Numbered from the stretch's first letter, positions 24,350 through 37,010 are shown. The stretch: DNA of 64,000 nucleotides from Acorus gramineus (GCA_030737835.1 CM060848.1:13834416-13898415), one strand, 5' to 3'. Notes: generated by a model not told the origin, from the letters alone. Made by a program: numbers and translations.

Positions 24350-24623
24350 TGGATCCGGTCAGTTTGGTCAGTAACAACTGGATGAAGTGAAAATCGAATT
24401 GCACCACTTATAAATTAAATGGCATAACTAATTGTTGGGTATATATTTCACTTTCCTATTAGATACTGATGATATTTAGGAATTCATGTTTTTTCCAATA
24501 GTTAATTGGATTCAATAAGAGAGTGAAATATATACCCAACAATTGATTGTGCAGTTCAATTTATAAGTAGTACAGTTCAATTTTCACGTTGTCCAGTTCG
24601 GTACTGACTGAACTGACCGGTCC
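24350..24623. mobile_element. Near-palindromic foldback MITE (about 275 bp)
   Basis: The two halves are inverted copies: outer GGTCAGTTTGGTCAGT/ACTGACTGAACTGACC, then an inner 23-bp arm at 24430-24452 whose exact complement ends at 24544 (TTGTTGGGTATATATTTCAC against GTGAAATATATACCCAACAA). Only about 65 bp form the loop. No coding content. Confidence 0.82.
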
Positions 24624-24649
24624 CCATGCACTAACGTTGTCGATTATTA

Positions 24650-27005
24650 AAATGGGGTGGGGGGTGTGCTAGTACCACCCCATAAGATATTCAACCCACT
24701 CCATCCAAAATTGATGAAACAACCCCTTTATATATGTCTCGCTCTTGAAATCATAACCCCACCCCTTCATATTTTCTCATCCGCTCTCTCCATCAGTTGA
24801 ATCTTGAATCTCCTCCTCTCCTCTCTCTACAGCGCCATCGATTCTTTTCATTCTGGCGGTGTCCGTTCTCTCCTCGGCGGTGCCTCATCTCCCGGTGCCA
24901 CCACTCCGATTCCACATCACGATCGTGGTTTCCGGTGTTTACCATTCCGACACTTCATATGGATAGAAGAAGGTTAGGTCTCTTCCTTTTTTATTTTTGT
25001 TTTTCTACATGTTATATTATATGTTTAGGTCACATTTGTGCTAGATTTGTTTGTATAAATTCTATATAAGAAACTCTAGATTTTTTATTTGAAGCACAAC
25101 CCTATTTTTAGGGTTGGTGGAATGCTTGATTGAAAATTGTTTGTTGTAAGTGATTTTATGTGTATAGAAATGTTTATTTCATCTTTTATGTATATGGAAA
25201 TGTGTATGGAAGTGATTTTATGTTTATGGAAATATGTATGGAAATGAAGCATAACCCTAGAATTGTTTTTTTGAAGCATAACCATGTTTTATGTGTATGA
25301 AAGTGATTTGATGGGATAAGGAAATGTTTATTTCATTTTTTTTTTCTATTTAGAGGAATCTAAGGTAGAGAAGTAATAAAGGTCTAGTTTCACAATTCTA
25401 TGACAAATCAAGCAGTAACCAGTGCCCTATCAACTAGCAACCCTCATCACACATAGTGACCTTTTCTCAGTCTCAGTGTGAATATTGTGGTGTTATCTAA
25501 TAGTTGTTTTTATCTAATTCCTAGTTTGTAGGTTAATTTTTTGACACAAATGTGGAATGCCCAATAAATGATATTAATTAGTTACAGTTAAAGTACTTCA
25601 ACAATTTATGGTGTTTATTGTGTATTATGTGAAACAAGCCACTTTACATAGATTTTTGGATTTGATGAGCTCCATATGCATGAGCGCTAATGATTTTTCG
25701 ATGCAGTATGGATCCGAAGGAGCATGTTCAACCTACAAGTTCCAATCGGAAGAGTAAATCAAAAGATGTACCTTAAATTCTCAAAATGTTGTTGAGGACT
25801 CACAAGGAGAGGAAGTGGTGGTGGAAAATGTAGCGGAAGATTCAAAGATCGATGATGCTAGCTTTTAGGGTTCTTTGCAAGGTGGACCAATAAATAATGA
25901 TATCCTTCTGGACTACTGACACTATGTGGTATACCGTATCTGGAACGGTAAGGTATACATCTGGCGGTGTTTTACAGAGAGACGTGCAGAATGTAATCGA
26001 CTACTGTCAAGATAGCACGCCTCTTCTCGCTTTGATCACTTTGGGCACATTGGGGACTAGGGACGCCGTAAGAGAGGGAATGATTGTTTTTTGCAACACT
26101 AAACTAAGTCCAATGTGTTGACAGTTTTCCATGAATGCTGCTTTATTTTTGGTTCAAACATCCTTTGGCTGAGCACTAATTATGTTCATGTATCAAATGG
26201 GCCAATCTTTTTTTATTTTATTTTTATATTTTGACTTTCTTATGTAATGGCTGCTTTTTGAAGTTTCTGGAACTATTTTCTTCGAACAATTGAATCAAAT
26301 GCTGTAGATACTTGTTTTGGATATGATGGCTACTAGATTCGAACTTAAAAAATTATGAGTTTATGAATTTTAAATGTTACCATGGCTACTAGGTTGTGAG
26401 TGATTCTTTAGCTAAGGAATTCATTTAATGTGCAATATTTTCAAGTCTTTCAAAGTTTGTAAATGTAGTGCTTATTTGAAAACATATAAGTTTAGTATCA
26501 ATGAGTTTGAAATGTACTGGTTGAATGGGCAAGTTTTGAGCAATTGATGGCCCAAGGCTAAATCAACTAACAGTTTTCCTTGTCTGCTTGGTTCGACACT
26601 AGGAATGTCGACAATATTAGATTCTGTCAATAATTAGATCGTCGAATCAAGCAAAATCAATACAATAGGTTCAGTACATACATTAACAGTAGTAATGTTG
26701 ACAATATCAATGTTTGTCGACATGTAGATCATCAAATGAAGCAGAACAAAGACAGTAAGTCCAGTACATTAATCGACAGTAGTAGTGCTGACAATATCAA
26801 CTTCTGTCGACATTATGATTGTTGAGTCAAGCATAAACAAGACAGCAGGTTTAATACATACATAGATAGTATTAGTATCGACAATATCAACATTTGTCAA
26901 CATCTTAATTGTCGGTTCAATTATTGAGTGGGTTAGATTAATATGGGGTGGGTTGTGAAAAGGTGGGTGGGGTGGGGTGAATAGCGCCCCCCCCCCCCTC
27001 CCCAA
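24650..27005 (+). mobile_element. Degenerate TIR element with plant-mobile-domain-like remnants
   Basis: The ends are inverted and share a G-run followed by GTGCTAGTACCACCCCA on the left and, reverse-complemented, GCGCTATTCACCCCACC on the right. Inside, 24780-24980 looks like a leader with a short open frame. From 25707 (ATGGATCCGAAGG) a broken frame encodes GGPINNDILLDY, HYVVYRIWNGKVYIWRC and LITLGTLG, reminiscent of the plant mobile domain (PMD/MAIN-like) found in Mutator-type elements, with several stops. The PMD call is tentative; the element is certainly non-functional for any transposase. A tandem array lies near the right end. A target duplication was not resolved because the flanks are G/C runs. 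Confidence 0.5.
26596..26925 (+). repeat. Tandem array, about 90-bp unit, 3-4 copies
   Basis: Units carry CAGTAGTAxTGxTGACAATATCAA, a TGTCGACAT box, a GATxGTxGAxTCAAGCA box and GTACATACAT, diverged by roughly 15-25 percent. Position close to the right TIR suggests subterminal repeats of the surrounding transposon. Confidence 0.75.
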
Positions 27006-27646
27006 ATTAAAATATCCACCACATCCACTCCAATTATGTAATGAAAAAATAAAAAATTATCTAATGTTTCATTATCCATAATGAACTAAAATTATATATA
27101 TTTATATTATACACTATTCACCCAAACAGTGTACATATTCAATACATTTATTATTTAAAAACTATTTGTATCCACTTGAATTAAAAAAAAAAATAATAAT
27201 GTCATCAATAAGTGAAAAGATTTAGAAACAAATACAAAAATATCGAGTGTGTAATCTATAATCCTCTCGTCTCATTAGTTATGGCCTTATCATTTCAACC
27301 TCGGGTGATGCGATCCTTTTATGACATTTTATTTTATTTAGCTCTTTAATTCTCTTACCCCTTATTCAAACTTGTAATCGTCGCTTTGCTTAATAAAAAA
27401 TTACGATTGCAAGAGTTTACCATTTTAAAAAAGAAAAAGAAAAAAGTGTTTGATATATAGGCACCAAAATAGATAACATTTCCAGTGTGCATAGGTAGGC
27501 AATGCCTACTTCCAAAAACAACGAGGACTTATTCATAAATTGTCCAATGGATAGGATAACTATTCCGCGCGCAGATCCATAGAAGAACAGAATGAATGGA
27601 GAGAAGATAATTTGTGCTACAAACAAACCAAAACCATTCCTTCCTC

Positions 27647-27652
27647 CACGTG
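27647..27652. promoter_or_regulatory. G-box upstream of the NPH3-like gene
   Basis: A perfect palindromic CACGTG about 280 bp upstream of the NPH3-like start codon. G-boxes bind bZIP and bHLH factors such as PIFs and HY5. Light-related control would suit an NPH3-family gene, but the site has only been identified by sequence. Confidence 0.45.
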
Positions 27653-27933
27653 AACTTTTGTTTATCTTCAAAGAATTAGTTATAAATCCAGTGAAATCCA
27701 TAAAAGCAAACAAAGAAACAGAGAGAGAGACAGACCCATGTCTGAACAGCTGTGAAGTGAAGCATCTGACAAGATCACGACCTTCCAAACCATTCATCCA
27801 TCCCCCCGCAACCCATGTGGTTCTTCTGATCACACACTCCACTTCTCCTCCTCTTCTTCACTCCCTCTCTGTCAATTTTTTTTTCTTTCTCTCCCATAAC
27901 ATTCTTCTCTGTTCCCTCTCCAGTTTGCAAGTC

Positions 27934-30900
27934 ATGTGGGAGTCAGAGAGCGACTCAGCCCCCTACGGCGGTGTTGGAGACTACAAGAACTCCGAAAACG
28001 ATATTGGGTTACGCACAGACGGCGTCAAGAACGATGGGTTCGAAAGAAAAGAACACTCTTGGTAATCAAATCAAACACATGCATTGATAGATTTGATTGG
28101 TTAATTATTTGAGTGTTCATTTGTGTTTCATTCAATTACAGGTACGTTGCGACCGACATCCCGAGCGACCTCCTCGTCCGAGTCGGAGACTATACTTTCC
28201 ATTTACACAAGGTGTGTGAGTGACCGAGGCTGTGTTTGGATGTCAGCTTGAAACGCTTAGAAACTTGCGTTTCAAATTCTTTTGAATTCGTGTTGTTTCA
28301 TTAGCTTTTCAATCGAAGGCGGTTTGAAAAGCTAAACGCTGAAATGTATTTAAATCCGCAAATCTAAACTGGGCATGAGCCTACAATCTAATGAACATTA
28401 ATCTTGATCGGACGACTAAGATCATTCCCCTTGTACTAGTACCCACTCCTGTCGCGGTGCGGGAGGATCAACCGCATGGTCTACGACTCCCCGGACCGCA
28501 TCGACCTCGACAACATCCCAGGCGGGGCGGACGCGTTCGAGCTGGCGGCGAAGTTCTGCTATGGCGTGGCGGTGGACCTGACGTCCTCGAACATATCGGG
28601 GCTACGGTGCGCGGCGGAGTATTTAGAGATGACGGAGGACCTGGAGGAGGGGAACCTCATATTCAAGACGGAGGCCTTCCTAAGCTATGTCGTGCTTTCG
28701 TCGTGGCGGGACTCAATCGTCGTCCTCAAGAGCTGCGAGTCCCTCTCCCCCTGGGCCGAGAACCTCCAAATCGTCCGTCGCTGCAGCGAGTCCATCGCCT
28801 GGAAGGCCTGCGCCAACCCCCGCTCCTCCACCCTCCGACGCACCTCCAAAACCTCCAGCCCCTCCTCCACCGCCTCCGACCCCCACCCCCCACCCTCCGA
28901 TTGGTGGTTCGAGGATGTCTCCGTCCTCCGCATCGACCATTTCGTGCGCGTCGTCACCGCGATCAAGGTGTTACTGCTTTCTTAGTTTTCCTATTTTAAG
29001 TGTTTGGTATTTTAAGTTTTTTTTTATCGGAGAATGACTTAAGTCTAACGCTAATTGAATAATTTTATTGTTCAATGCATTTGTGACCGTTGAATCTTAT
29101 CAACTCAAATATACGAGTTATATTATCATTAAATCTCATCTTTAAATGGTAATTACCTTTTAATGACTTTTAATATGTTATATCTTGAAATGATAAGATC
29201 CGATAGTCGTAAATGTGTTGGACAATCAATACAAGAATTGGACCTAATCCGATTCCTTTCCTTTGTGTATCCATAAAGAGAACTTTTGATTCCTGTAATA
29301 CAACGAAGAATTGTTCCCTTTATTCTAACAGGTGAAGGGGATGCGCGCCGAGCTCATCGGCGCGTGCATCATGCACTACTCCGCGAAGTGGCTCCCGGGG
29401 CTGACCCGCGAGAGTCCGCACGAGTCATCCGCCTCCACATCCGGACTTCACTTGATCGTCAGCGGCGGAAGCAGAGAAGAGACGCCCCCAAACATGCACA
29501 TACGCGAGCAGAGGATGATCATCGAGAGCCTGATAAGTATGATCCCGCCGCAGAAGGACAGCGTGTCGTGCGGGTTCCTTCTGCGCCTCCTCCGCCTCGC
29601 GAACATGTCGAAGGCCGCGCCCGCGCTCGTGACGGAGCTCGAGAAGCGGGTGGGGATGCAGTTCGAGCAGGCGAGTCTGTCGGATCTGTTGATCCCCTCT
29701 TACAGTAAGTGCGAGACGCTTTACGACGTCGACCTCGTGCAGAGGCTGCTCGAGCATTTTCTGGTGCAGGAGCAGACGGAGCAGCCGTTGTCGGTGGCGG
29801 CGAGTCCCGGGAGGGATTCGGGGGTGGCGACGCCGAGGTCCAGCAATGCGAAGATGCGGGTCGCGAGGCTGGTTGATAGTTACCTCACCGAGGTGTCCAA
29901 GGACCGGAATCTGTCGCTCACTAAGTTTCAGGTCTTGGCCGAGGCGCTTCCCGAGTCTGCGAGGACTTGCGACGACGGGCTCTACCGGGCTGTGGATTCG
30001 TATCTCAAGGTGAAGTTCGGTTGGTCTTTAGCGTTCTTGAACTTGGTTTTTGAAGTTACTGCTTAGATGTGCTGCTCTGCTCTGTTTCATGGAATATGGT
30101 ATTATCTCTTTTGCATGGGAAAATTTTGCACTCAATCAATTTTACATTCTAAAATATAAGCAATTTGAGACGGTAAAAATGATGGAGTGCAACATAGCTT
30201 TTTTGCATTTTCTCACCTTTAAATATATACTGGTTTAGAATTATGCTTGTCAGCAAATCGGATAAGATTCAGATATCCTATCCTAATCCATTCGATTAAG
30301 AATGTTAATTTTTGGATTTTGATTCTTCTAATATTTTTTGGATAATTGTCTTGTGTAGATTTAGGTACTAATGTAAGTGATTAAATGATATATGAGAGAG
30401 ATGATAATTAAAATTAAAATTTTAGGGATAATTTTATAATGTGTCCGATTAAGGTATTTTTTGAATCGAATGCACTGATATTTGTATCCACACTCTGAAT
30501 TTTCAAGCATCAGATAAACTTTAAAATTTTCAGATACGAATTTAAATCAAATATAATTATTTTTTAGGTAATTAACATGTTTAATTAGAATTGTAGAAAT
30601 GACAGTGTATTGACGCTTGTGTTTAATTGAATGAAAATGTTACACCCAGTCCCTAATAAATTGAATGATATCATTTATATTAAATTAAAAAATTTCTAAC
30701 AAGGTGTTTATTTCGATGCAATGAGTAGAGGATGCTAATAAAATATATAAAATTGTATTTTTTTACTGTGAAAAGATAAATATTAGATTCAGTTCTTTTT
30801 ACAGCTCAACATGAAGATCACATATGTCATTATTTTTAAAAAAATAGTAAACATCATTTAAACATGTATATGCTTTGATAAAAAAATATATATCGCTTCA

Positions 30901-31664
30901 TTTCGAATTAAATAAACTACTAGTAAATATAATTTTTTTTTTTTTGCGGTGCAATATTTTGTCAAATGATGCACATCATTTATGGATTGGATTTCTAACT
31001 CTTAATATAAGATTATATCGTGGACAATGAAAAGATAGTGAGTAAAGTAACATTACTCTCCATGGTACAGGCCCACCCTACGCTGTCGGAGCACGAGCGG
31101 AAGAGGCTGTGCAGGGTGATGGACTGCCAGAAGCTCTCAATCGACGCGTGCATGCACGCCGCGCAGAACGAGCGCCTCCCCCTCCGCATCGTAGTGCAGG
31201 TCCTCTTCTCCGAGCAGGTCAAGATCAGCAACGCCATCGCCAACGCATCCTCCTCCTTCAAAGATGCCCCCTCTGCGGCCGCCGAATTCGGACACCACAA
31301 CCACCACTACCAGCCGATGATGGTCCCAACGAAGAAGACCCTCCTTGAGGGGACCCCCCAGTCGTTCCAGGAGGGGTGGGCGGCGGCGAAGAAGGACATT
31401 AGCACTCTCAAGTTTGAGTTAGAGAGTGTGAAGGCTAAGTACCTTGAACTGCAGTCGGAGATGGATGGGATGCAGAGGCAGTTTGAGAAGATGGCGAGGC
31501 CGAAGCACTCGTCGTCTTCGTCGGCGTCGGCGTGGAGTAGTGGGTGGAAGAGGCTCGGGAAGTTGGCGAAGATGGGGACCGTTTATGAGGGGAGGGAGGC
31601 GGATGGGACTATGGTTGAGCAGACAAGGAAGGGCCCGAGGAGGTGGCGCAACTCCGTCTCCTGA
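27934..31664 (+). CDS. BTB/POZ and NPH3 domain protein (NRL family)
   Basis: Five exons (27934-28061, 28142-28211, 28440-28967, 29332-30009, 31071-31664) give 1998 nt, 665 residues, with all junctions in frame. The start MWESESDSAP is the first ATG giving a normal family N-terminus; the frame is open further upstream (from 27592) but that part is leader-like. A BTB domain covers about 45-155 (IPSDLLVRVGDYTFHLHK, then YPLLSRCG, and AFELAAKFCYG). The NPH3 domain covers about 220-515, including LYRAVDSYLKAHPTLSEHER and the downstream CRVMDCQKLS signature. A coiled coil lies near 575-608. The C-terminus RRWRNSVS has Ser at the antepenultimate position within a basic context, the 14-3-3 binding arrangement reported for NPH3. 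NRL proteins act at the plasma membrane with phototropins or AGC kinases, or as CUL3 adaptors; which subgroup this belongs to is not resolved. Exons are far more GC-rich than the AT-rich introns. Confidence 0.95.
30240..30570 (+). mobile_element. MITE-like repeat inside intron 4 of the NPH3-like gene
   Basis: AT-rich DNA with GGATAAGATTCAGATATCC-type boxes. Part of it, reverse-complemented, resembles 48345-48420 (shared core ATTTTAATTTTxAT and TATATCATTTxAT). Recognised only as a dispersed repeat; no ends defined. Confidence 0.4.
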
Positions 31665-32340
31665 AAGTTATGCTGTTTGTTTTTGTTTTTGTATGTTTGG
31701 TTTTTGGTGGTGGGAGGTTTGGTTTTTACTAGTGATTGTGTTTGTACATCTTTGTTTGGGTTTGGGTTTGATTGGTTGAGTTGCTATGATTTACAAACTT
31801 GTTCTTGCAATAATAATGACCATAGTGATAATAATGTCATGATCATGAATATAGGTTGTTGAATTTATTGGTCACAACCAAGAACAACAGAATGATTAAT
31901 TAATAAGAAAGAAGTTACCAGTCATAGCTTAGGTTTCTAATCTGTATGTTTGCAAATATTGTTGCACTTCCCTTCATGAGTCTATGTCCCATCAATACAT
32001 GTCAACACTTTTTTTACTGTCTTTAAAATGGGATTTGAAACTTCTCACTAACACGTCCAAACGACCAAACTTCTTAAGTCACCCTCACCAGCTATAGTCA
32101 AGTTTTACTAAACGACCAAACTTTTTTACTGTTTGATTGTTATCTTTTCGATTTTTCTGATTGAAAAATATAAATTTAATTTTTTTTTATTGTTTGATTT
32201 ATTTTAAATAAAATAATGACTTATGCTGAATAATCAGAAGTTTGTGTTTGAAAATAAATACAAAAAATGTATGTATGATGTGATAAACATAACATGTTTT
32301 TTGGATGTGTATAGGAGTGCTATTGACATAATTTTCTTAA
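31665..32340 (+). other. 3' UTR and intergenic stretch after the NPH3-like gene
   Basis: G/T-rich 3' flank, then AT-rich DNA. No exon-like frame or polyadenylation signal could be singled out. Confidence 0.35.
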
Positions 32341-32344
32341 AGGG

Positions 32345-33160
32345 AAAAATTCATACACCCCCCCTGAGAAATGATTGCCCCAATCTCAATATATAAAAAA
32401 CCTTCACTTTTACTCTTAAATCTTAAAAACCTCCAGCTGCTACCCTTGATAACATGTGATTGAGTTAAATTAACCCAACATTGTTAAATGACCATCTTAC
32501 TCCTAGAGACAAAACAACTCTATTGATGATACCCTAACCCCTTCTTTTCTTTCATTCTTTTTGTGCCCCCCAGTCGCCCCCCCCCCCCCCCCGGCTTAAT
32601 GTTTTATAATTTGTATTCTTACAGTGGATTGTTATTATTAGTTTAGTTTGGTGTAGCGCCAAAGTGTGGTGTTACAGGTGCCCAAACAATTTAGGGAAGA
32701 GATTGAAATGAACAAGTGAAATGAAAAAAAAAAAAAAAAAAACTCAAATAATATGATTGAATGAAAAATGAAAACTTCCAAATGAATTCATGTGAAGAAG
32801 ATGAATGGAATGAGCACATATAAAGGTCCAAGATCTCTCAACAGTCCAAAAATGGATAGTTGGGAGTTTGAAGAAAACATCTTGATCAAATTTTGCAAGA
32901 AATGCATTTTTGTCCTTTTTGGATCCTTTTGGATATTTGATAAAATACAGAGGGTTATTTGGATATACATTTTTTGTTTTTGTTAAGTAGACGAGGGAAT
33001 ATTCCGGGTATATTCCTTACAATCCGATGAAATTTGACTAAGGCAGCTATTTGTTTAACCAAGGCAAAAGTGATGGTTTTTTTTTTTGATATAATGAGAT
33101 TTGAGAGGTCCATTTGAATACCGGTCATTTTTCAAAGGGTTATATGCATTTTTGTTTTTT
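32345..33160. mobile_element. Probable non-autonomous TIR element
   Basis: The left end (GGGAAAAATTCATACACCC ... CCAATCTCAATATATAAAAAA, CCTTCACTTTTAC) is inverted at the right end (reverse complement ... CAAATCTCATTATATCAAAAA, CCATCACTTTTGCC). The interior holds a C-run at 32577-32592 and AT-rich DNA without a transposase. Ends are approximate and no target duplication was confirmed. Confidence 0.55.
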
Positions 33161-34370
33161 TTTTAAATGATATATAAAGCTATTTTTATCTATTGATGTA
33201 GATAAACCTTGAAAATCAATTCTAGCACTCCCTATAATAGTTATCAAACTAGCTTATTCTAGTTTATCACCATCAAAGTTTTGTCATTCCAAGTCACATA
33301 TCTTTTTTCTCATTCATCTTTATTCTGCAGTTATGCCTTTTGGGGTAAGCTAGTCTCTTCTGAAGACCTTTGCAGAGGGAGTAGTCTATACGATTGCACA
33401 GATTAACAACAACTAGTGAAATTCTTACATTGAATATGCATGATGATGTACAGGCCCCGACGATTACGATAGCCTGTTTTTGATACACTGACCGAATGTA
33501 TTCAAAGAAATTGAAGCCGCCTTTTCTTGGGCTTCAACCGCATGTACAACAGGTTTAGATATAGAGCGCTTATATACTCAGTACGTTTTATAGTTTGTTT
33601 TTCAGTCTCATACACTATGATAATTATAGTATATATTGCACTATTATAATGTATGAGATTTCATCATATTGTATGGCATAAAAAGTTGTCATTTTTTTAA
33701 CATAAAAAAGATACTAATGTATCTCAATATATACATCATTTCATATAACAACGTGGATTTTTGATAGAAGAATATGGTTTAAAAAAAGAAAAAGAAAAAA
33801 AAAAGATATGAACTACAATTAGAATTGCCCAAGGGGTTGGACATATCATTTATACTTAAAAATCTAAGCCCGTGTGAGGATATGAAATACGCCACAGAAT
33901 AATTTTGAATAAAGCAGAATAAGTAATTTTTGGTGTTTGAATGCAGTGAATACCATGAGATAACTTCTGTTAGGATAAACTTTTATAAAGTAGTAAATGA
34001 ATTCCACCTTGGAATCAAGGTTATTTCAGATTATTCCACCGAGAGAGTAAATGTTTTTCCAAGGGCAAGACTTATAATTTATTATAAGTGTATGGAAGTG
34101 ACTCAGCCAGCCAATTTTTTTTATTTTATTTTATTTTTTTAAATCACATCTTATCCTCACGCTCCGTGTCTGTGGTCGGTCTATCATCCACGTTTGGACG
34201 GTGTGACGCGTGTGTTTTCATATGCATATTATAAAAACAAACGGGGTGTGACTATATCAACTACTCCACTATTTCCCTGCGAGTACAAAAGCCCCGGTTC
34301 CGCTCGGCTGGCATTGTCCAGCTATGAACTTTTAAAGGGCGTCCATATTTCCAACCTGGCACTTCCCCAA
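33161..34370. other. Intergenic DNA, nothing recognised
   Basis: AT-rich with poly-A/T tracts. The short open frames here have no motif I recognise. 34140-34390 is slightly GC-richer. Confidence 0.35.
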
Positions 34371-34790
34371 CTCATCCATTTTAAAATATAAAAATGTGAT
34401 TTTTTTAAGAGATGAATTCATCCAACTCATTTAATTTTATAAAGTCATTCATTATATCACAGATCGATATTACATAGTCGAACTAGTCACAGAGATCTAA
34501 GTCCTCTCTGCGACCCATTCAACTTTGTGTAGTCGTCAGTTATATACTCCGTAGAGAGGACCTTAGGTCTCTGTAAATAGTTCGACTCTGTGATGTCGAC
34601 CTATGAAATAATGAACGATTTCATAAAGTAGAATGTGCTATAAAGAAGACATTAGATCTCTGTGATCAGTTCGACTCTGTGATGTCGACCTGTCACATAA
34701 TGGACGACTTCACAAAGTCGAATGGATCAGGGTGGGATCATTATTTAAAAAAACCACATTCTGATTTTTTGAGAGGGGTGAGTTGAATAA
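34371..34790. repeat. Foldback-like repeat cluster
   Basis: Several copies of AGATCTxxGTCCTCTCTG and CTCTGTGATGTCGACCT in both orientations (for example GTCGAACTAGTCACAGAGA near 34477 against TCTCTGTAAATAGTTCGAC near 34568, and a direct copy near 34660). The outer parts carry GTGATTTTTTTAAGAGATGA on the left and CTGATTTTTTGAGAGGGGTG on the right. Likely a rearranged MITE. Confidence 0.5.
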
Positions 34791-35745
34791 CTATGTGAGT
34801 AAGAATATCGGTGCCTTTTTTAAAAGTGCGCTCTTACGTTCAACCTTTGTTACGGTTTAAAATACACTTTCATGTATCATTAGAAATCTAGCAAAATATA
34901 TGTATTGTTATACGACATATATATGTACATCGTTATTTTTTTTACATTTATAAAAAATGAGTTCATTTAATTCAAAATGGAACAATATACAATTTTCATT
35001 AAAAATATATACATCGTCAGATGATATTTATTATTTTTTAAAAATAAAAACATATGTGAACTGCACTATAAAAAGTAAAATATCTAATTAGATAAATCAT
35101 TACATTTTTCATATATGCACTGGTGAAATATATACTGATTAAAATAATATAAAATACAATCTACTAGTAACACGTAGAGGCGGTTAGGACACTTTTTTTT
35201 TTTAAAAAAAAAGAGACGAGACTGTAAAACGAATTTTTAATTAATATGAAACTAGGTGTCCAAAATAGATGATGGGAAGATAGCCCACAAAACCAGCCAG
35301 GCGCTGTACACACTGTTTTCAAAAACCTTCTATACACTTGGTTTTCCAATCATTCAATATACATGTGAACTCCTAGAGGAATTGATGGTTTTTTTTTTCC
35401 CCCACTAAGAAGGCCTCTAATCGAAATCAAGAGTAGATGGTTAATTAATTAAGTACAACATGTCTATTCTAAAATATTACTAAACCAACACACGCAAGCC
35501 AACATTTCATGGATTCTCCATTCGATTGGTATAGGAATGCATTATTCAGTCAATGTAGTTTCCAAAAGTTCACATAAGATCATATAATTCTTCTTAACTT
35601 TAAAGTATATACACTTCATTTGTAGCTTCGATTTTATTACAATCGGGATAGCAATCTGTTTACCATTTCTCTCTCTCTCTCAGAAAAAAAAAACTTCACG
35701 TACAAATTATCTTTTATATAAAGCACTTTTTTTTTTTTATCACTT
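34791..35745. other. Intergenic DNA, nothing recognised
   Basis: AT-rich with poly-A/T tracts; no exon-like frame, no defined transposon ends. Confidence 0.35.
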
Positions 35746-37010
35746 AGGTGGCGTTTGGCAGTGGTGGAATGCGGATTTTAAGTACTGATTAATAAGTGCA
35801 GAAAAATGTTATGCTGATAATCTTTAAGAGTTCAGAAAAAAAAAGTGTTTGGTTCAGTGGAAAATATTATGCAGTTATTTAGATAAGTGTGTTTGGTTGA
35901 CCACTTAACATATGTGCTTATTAGAAAGGTATTTTGATCCATTTTATAAGTGCTGAATGTTATTTTGATATTTGGTTGAAAAACCAAAAACATGATCACC
36001 CCACCAAATCAACAAACCCTCAACATCAGAAGAAAAAAAAATACACAAAATAAAAATAAAAATATTCACAGCACAAACAACTCCAAACAAACCTATGCAT
36101 CAATTCGAACATGTTCAAACCTATGCCAAACACAAATACAAATCCAAAATTAACAATTCCAACTTGTTTAATGATATTAGTACAAAAAATAAACCATTCA
36201 CAAAACACACGCGCCAAAATCCAGTGAAAACCCTTTCAATCAAACTTCTGATGCAATCGACGTTGGAGGGGGTGATGTGGGCGGAGGCGAGGGCGGAGGA
36301 GAGGAGGGGGTGGTGGTGGGCGGTCTCGCGGGAGAGGAAGCCGTGGCCGGGAGGGGTGATTTAGGTGGACCTAGGGTTGGAGAAGATCGCGACGGAAGGT
36401 TCGACCACGTCGATGCCGATCTTGTTTGCGGTGGATTCTCCGCCGTGACAGGTGGTCCCGGTGAGGGTCGACAATTTCAAGGAGAGGAGGAGGTGATGGG
36501 AGACGACGTCGGAGGGGGGAGGCGGAGGAGGCGGTGTCACTCGATACCGGAGCGGAGGACGTCACAGAGGGCGGTGAGGGGGATGAGCTCAAGGTGGTTC
36601 GAGAAGGCGGTTCGAGTATGCCGTGACGGGAGACGTCGCCTTCAATTAGGTATACGGGGAGAGTTTTTTTTTTTTTTGGGCAAGAATCACAAATAGAGAG
36701 AGCGAGTGATTTCGGTGCAGAGAGGGGTGAGGAGAGAGACGATCACATGAAAGTGATGTTTAAATATCCTATGTCAATAGTTTATATGTGCAGGGGTAGT
36801 GTAGTCTTTTCACATCAATAACCAATGCGCTGATTTTAAGAGCAGATTAAAAAGTGATCTCGTGACGCTGAATGATTGTGGCATTTTTTCATGGAAAGAA
36901 GAGGATTATCACCACTTATAAGAAAGTCAAACAAACGGTGATATCAACCAACAAGCACTGATTTTCAACTTTCAGCTGAATAATCTTTTATATTTGGAGC
37001 AACTAAACAG
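35746..37010. mobile_element. Probable non-autonomous DNA transposon with captured GC-rich fragment
   Basis: The left end begins with GGTGGCGTTTGGCAGTGG, a pattern seen at ends of many plant elements, and repeats GTGTTTGGTT. The right end (36830-37010) shows weakly inverted motifs (AAACAAACGGTGATATCA, ACTAAACAGCAAC). Between them, 36240-36700 is a sharply GC-rich island with a protein-like frame on the minus strand (36592-36371), consistent with a captured exon. Ends and family are uncertain. Confidence 0.45.

Noticed and set aside
27592..27933. Upstream extension of the NPH3-like frame
   Set aside because: The in-frame extension from 27592 is leader-like and poly-T rich; the family N-terminus starts at MWESESDSAP.
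28685..29037. Overlapping frames on both strands over NPH3-like exons 3 and 4
   Set aside because: GC-rich third positions create shadows; only one frame shows BTB/NPH3 motifs.
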